DNA from: Campylobacterales bacterium
GTDB taxonomy: Bacteria; Campylobacterota; Campylobacteria; Campylobacterales; JAADDG01
Direction of reading: 5' to 3'
NCBI GenBank assembly: GCA_027009865.1
Contig: JALVCR010000312.1
Span: 1-6,507 of the forward strand
DNA length: 6,507 nucleotides
Positions within the stretch are counted from its first letter, which is position 1; every line of letters begins with the position of its first letter. Below, piece after piece: positions 6,346-6,507 of this stretch. The notes below the pieces were generated by a model. The model was given only the letters and a program-made list of their open reading frames with translations. It ran no database searches and had not been told where the DNA came from. The position numbers and the translations under genes are program-made.

Positions 6346-6507
6346 ATATTTTAAATTCATACAGAAGATTAAAAGATAGAGAGTCTCTCTTTATCTCCTT
6401 TTTTCAAAACAGCCATATAGGAGACGACGGAGCTTTTATAGACGGGTTTGTTTACAGCAAAGATCTTTTCTTTGAAGATATCCATTTCAAAAGAGATTGG
6501 ATGAGTT
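6342..6507 (+). CDS. thiL: Thiamine-monophosphate kinase, N-terminal part, apparent ATA start, 3' end outside window
   Basis: ThiL phosphorylates thiamine monophosphate to thiamine diphosphate with ATP in the cytoplasm. Fifty-five residues are visible before the right edge. The family's first metal-binding motif appears as IGDDGAFI (G27-D28-D29), followed by YSKDLFFEDIHF (38-49), which matches the S-x-D-x-x-x-E-x-x-H-F block of the family, with D41 as the expected metal ligand. There is no ATG, GTG or TTG in this frame between the in-frame stop at 6327 and the motif. The best start is ATA at 6342: AAGGAG (6329-6334) lies seven bases upstream, and the A-T-A-A overlaps the preceding stop by 4 bp like a normal ATGA junction. 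It gives 26 residues before GDD, about the usual length. ATT at 6348 is a poorer alternative, with its ribosome site 13 bases away. A sequencing error at one base cannot be excluded. Confidence 0.82.
   Translation, partial: MNILNSYRRLKDRESLFISFFQNSHIGDDGAFIDGFVYSKDLFFEDIHFKRDWMS

Overview
The window (about one third G+C, heavy use of AAA, GAG and AGA codons, very short intergenic gaps) looks like a chromosomal segment of a Campylobacterota (epsilonproteobacterial) genome. Three things point there: a PseB-type flagellin-glycosylation enzyme, a full-length DsbD followed by a second, degenerate dihydroorotase (from memory, a ccdA/dsbD-like gene also sits beside a second pyrC in Helicobacter pylori), and an Epsilon-style ThiL start. 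I cannot fix the genus from the sequence alone.

Layout. Positions 1-479 (+) hold the C-terminal half of pseB (pseudaminic acid pathway). It converges on a cysteine-synthase-family PLP enzyme on the minus strand (476-1531), and the two genes share a TTAA in which both stop codons lie. Upstream of that enzyme on the same minus strand is a 95-residue membrane protein with three predicted helices (1625-1912). A 94-bp divergent promoter region separates it from a plus-strand run: an exported protein with two tandem PilJ-like domains (2007-2921), a small monohaem cytochrome c (2931-3272), then after a 56-bp gap with a likely promoter dsbD (3329-5134), a dihydroorotase-like gene (5128-6345) and the start of thiL (6342 to the window edge).

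How the genes fit together. The exported PilJ-like protein and the cytochrome are 9 bp apart and probably cotranscribed, so together they look like a periplasmic sensing or electron-transfer unit. DsbD, next in line, carries cytoplasmic reducing power to the periplasm, where it can keep apocytochrome cysteines and other thiols reduced. The last three genes overlap (7 bp, then 4 bp) and are likely translationally coupled, although their roles (thiol transfer, pyrimidine-related, thiamine) are unrelated.

Most notable points: the dihydroorotase-like protein has lost every metal ligand I can align; thiL has no ATG, GTG or TTG start and appears to begin at ATA inside an ATAA overlap; the PilJ-like protein is a clean internal duplication with a fixed 135-residue offset and no membrane anchor or signalling domain. 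I see no insertion sequence, CRISPR array, tRNA or rRNA in the window. The candidates for something undescribed are the PilJ-cytochrome pair and the non-catalytic dihydroorotase; neither is proven as a system.
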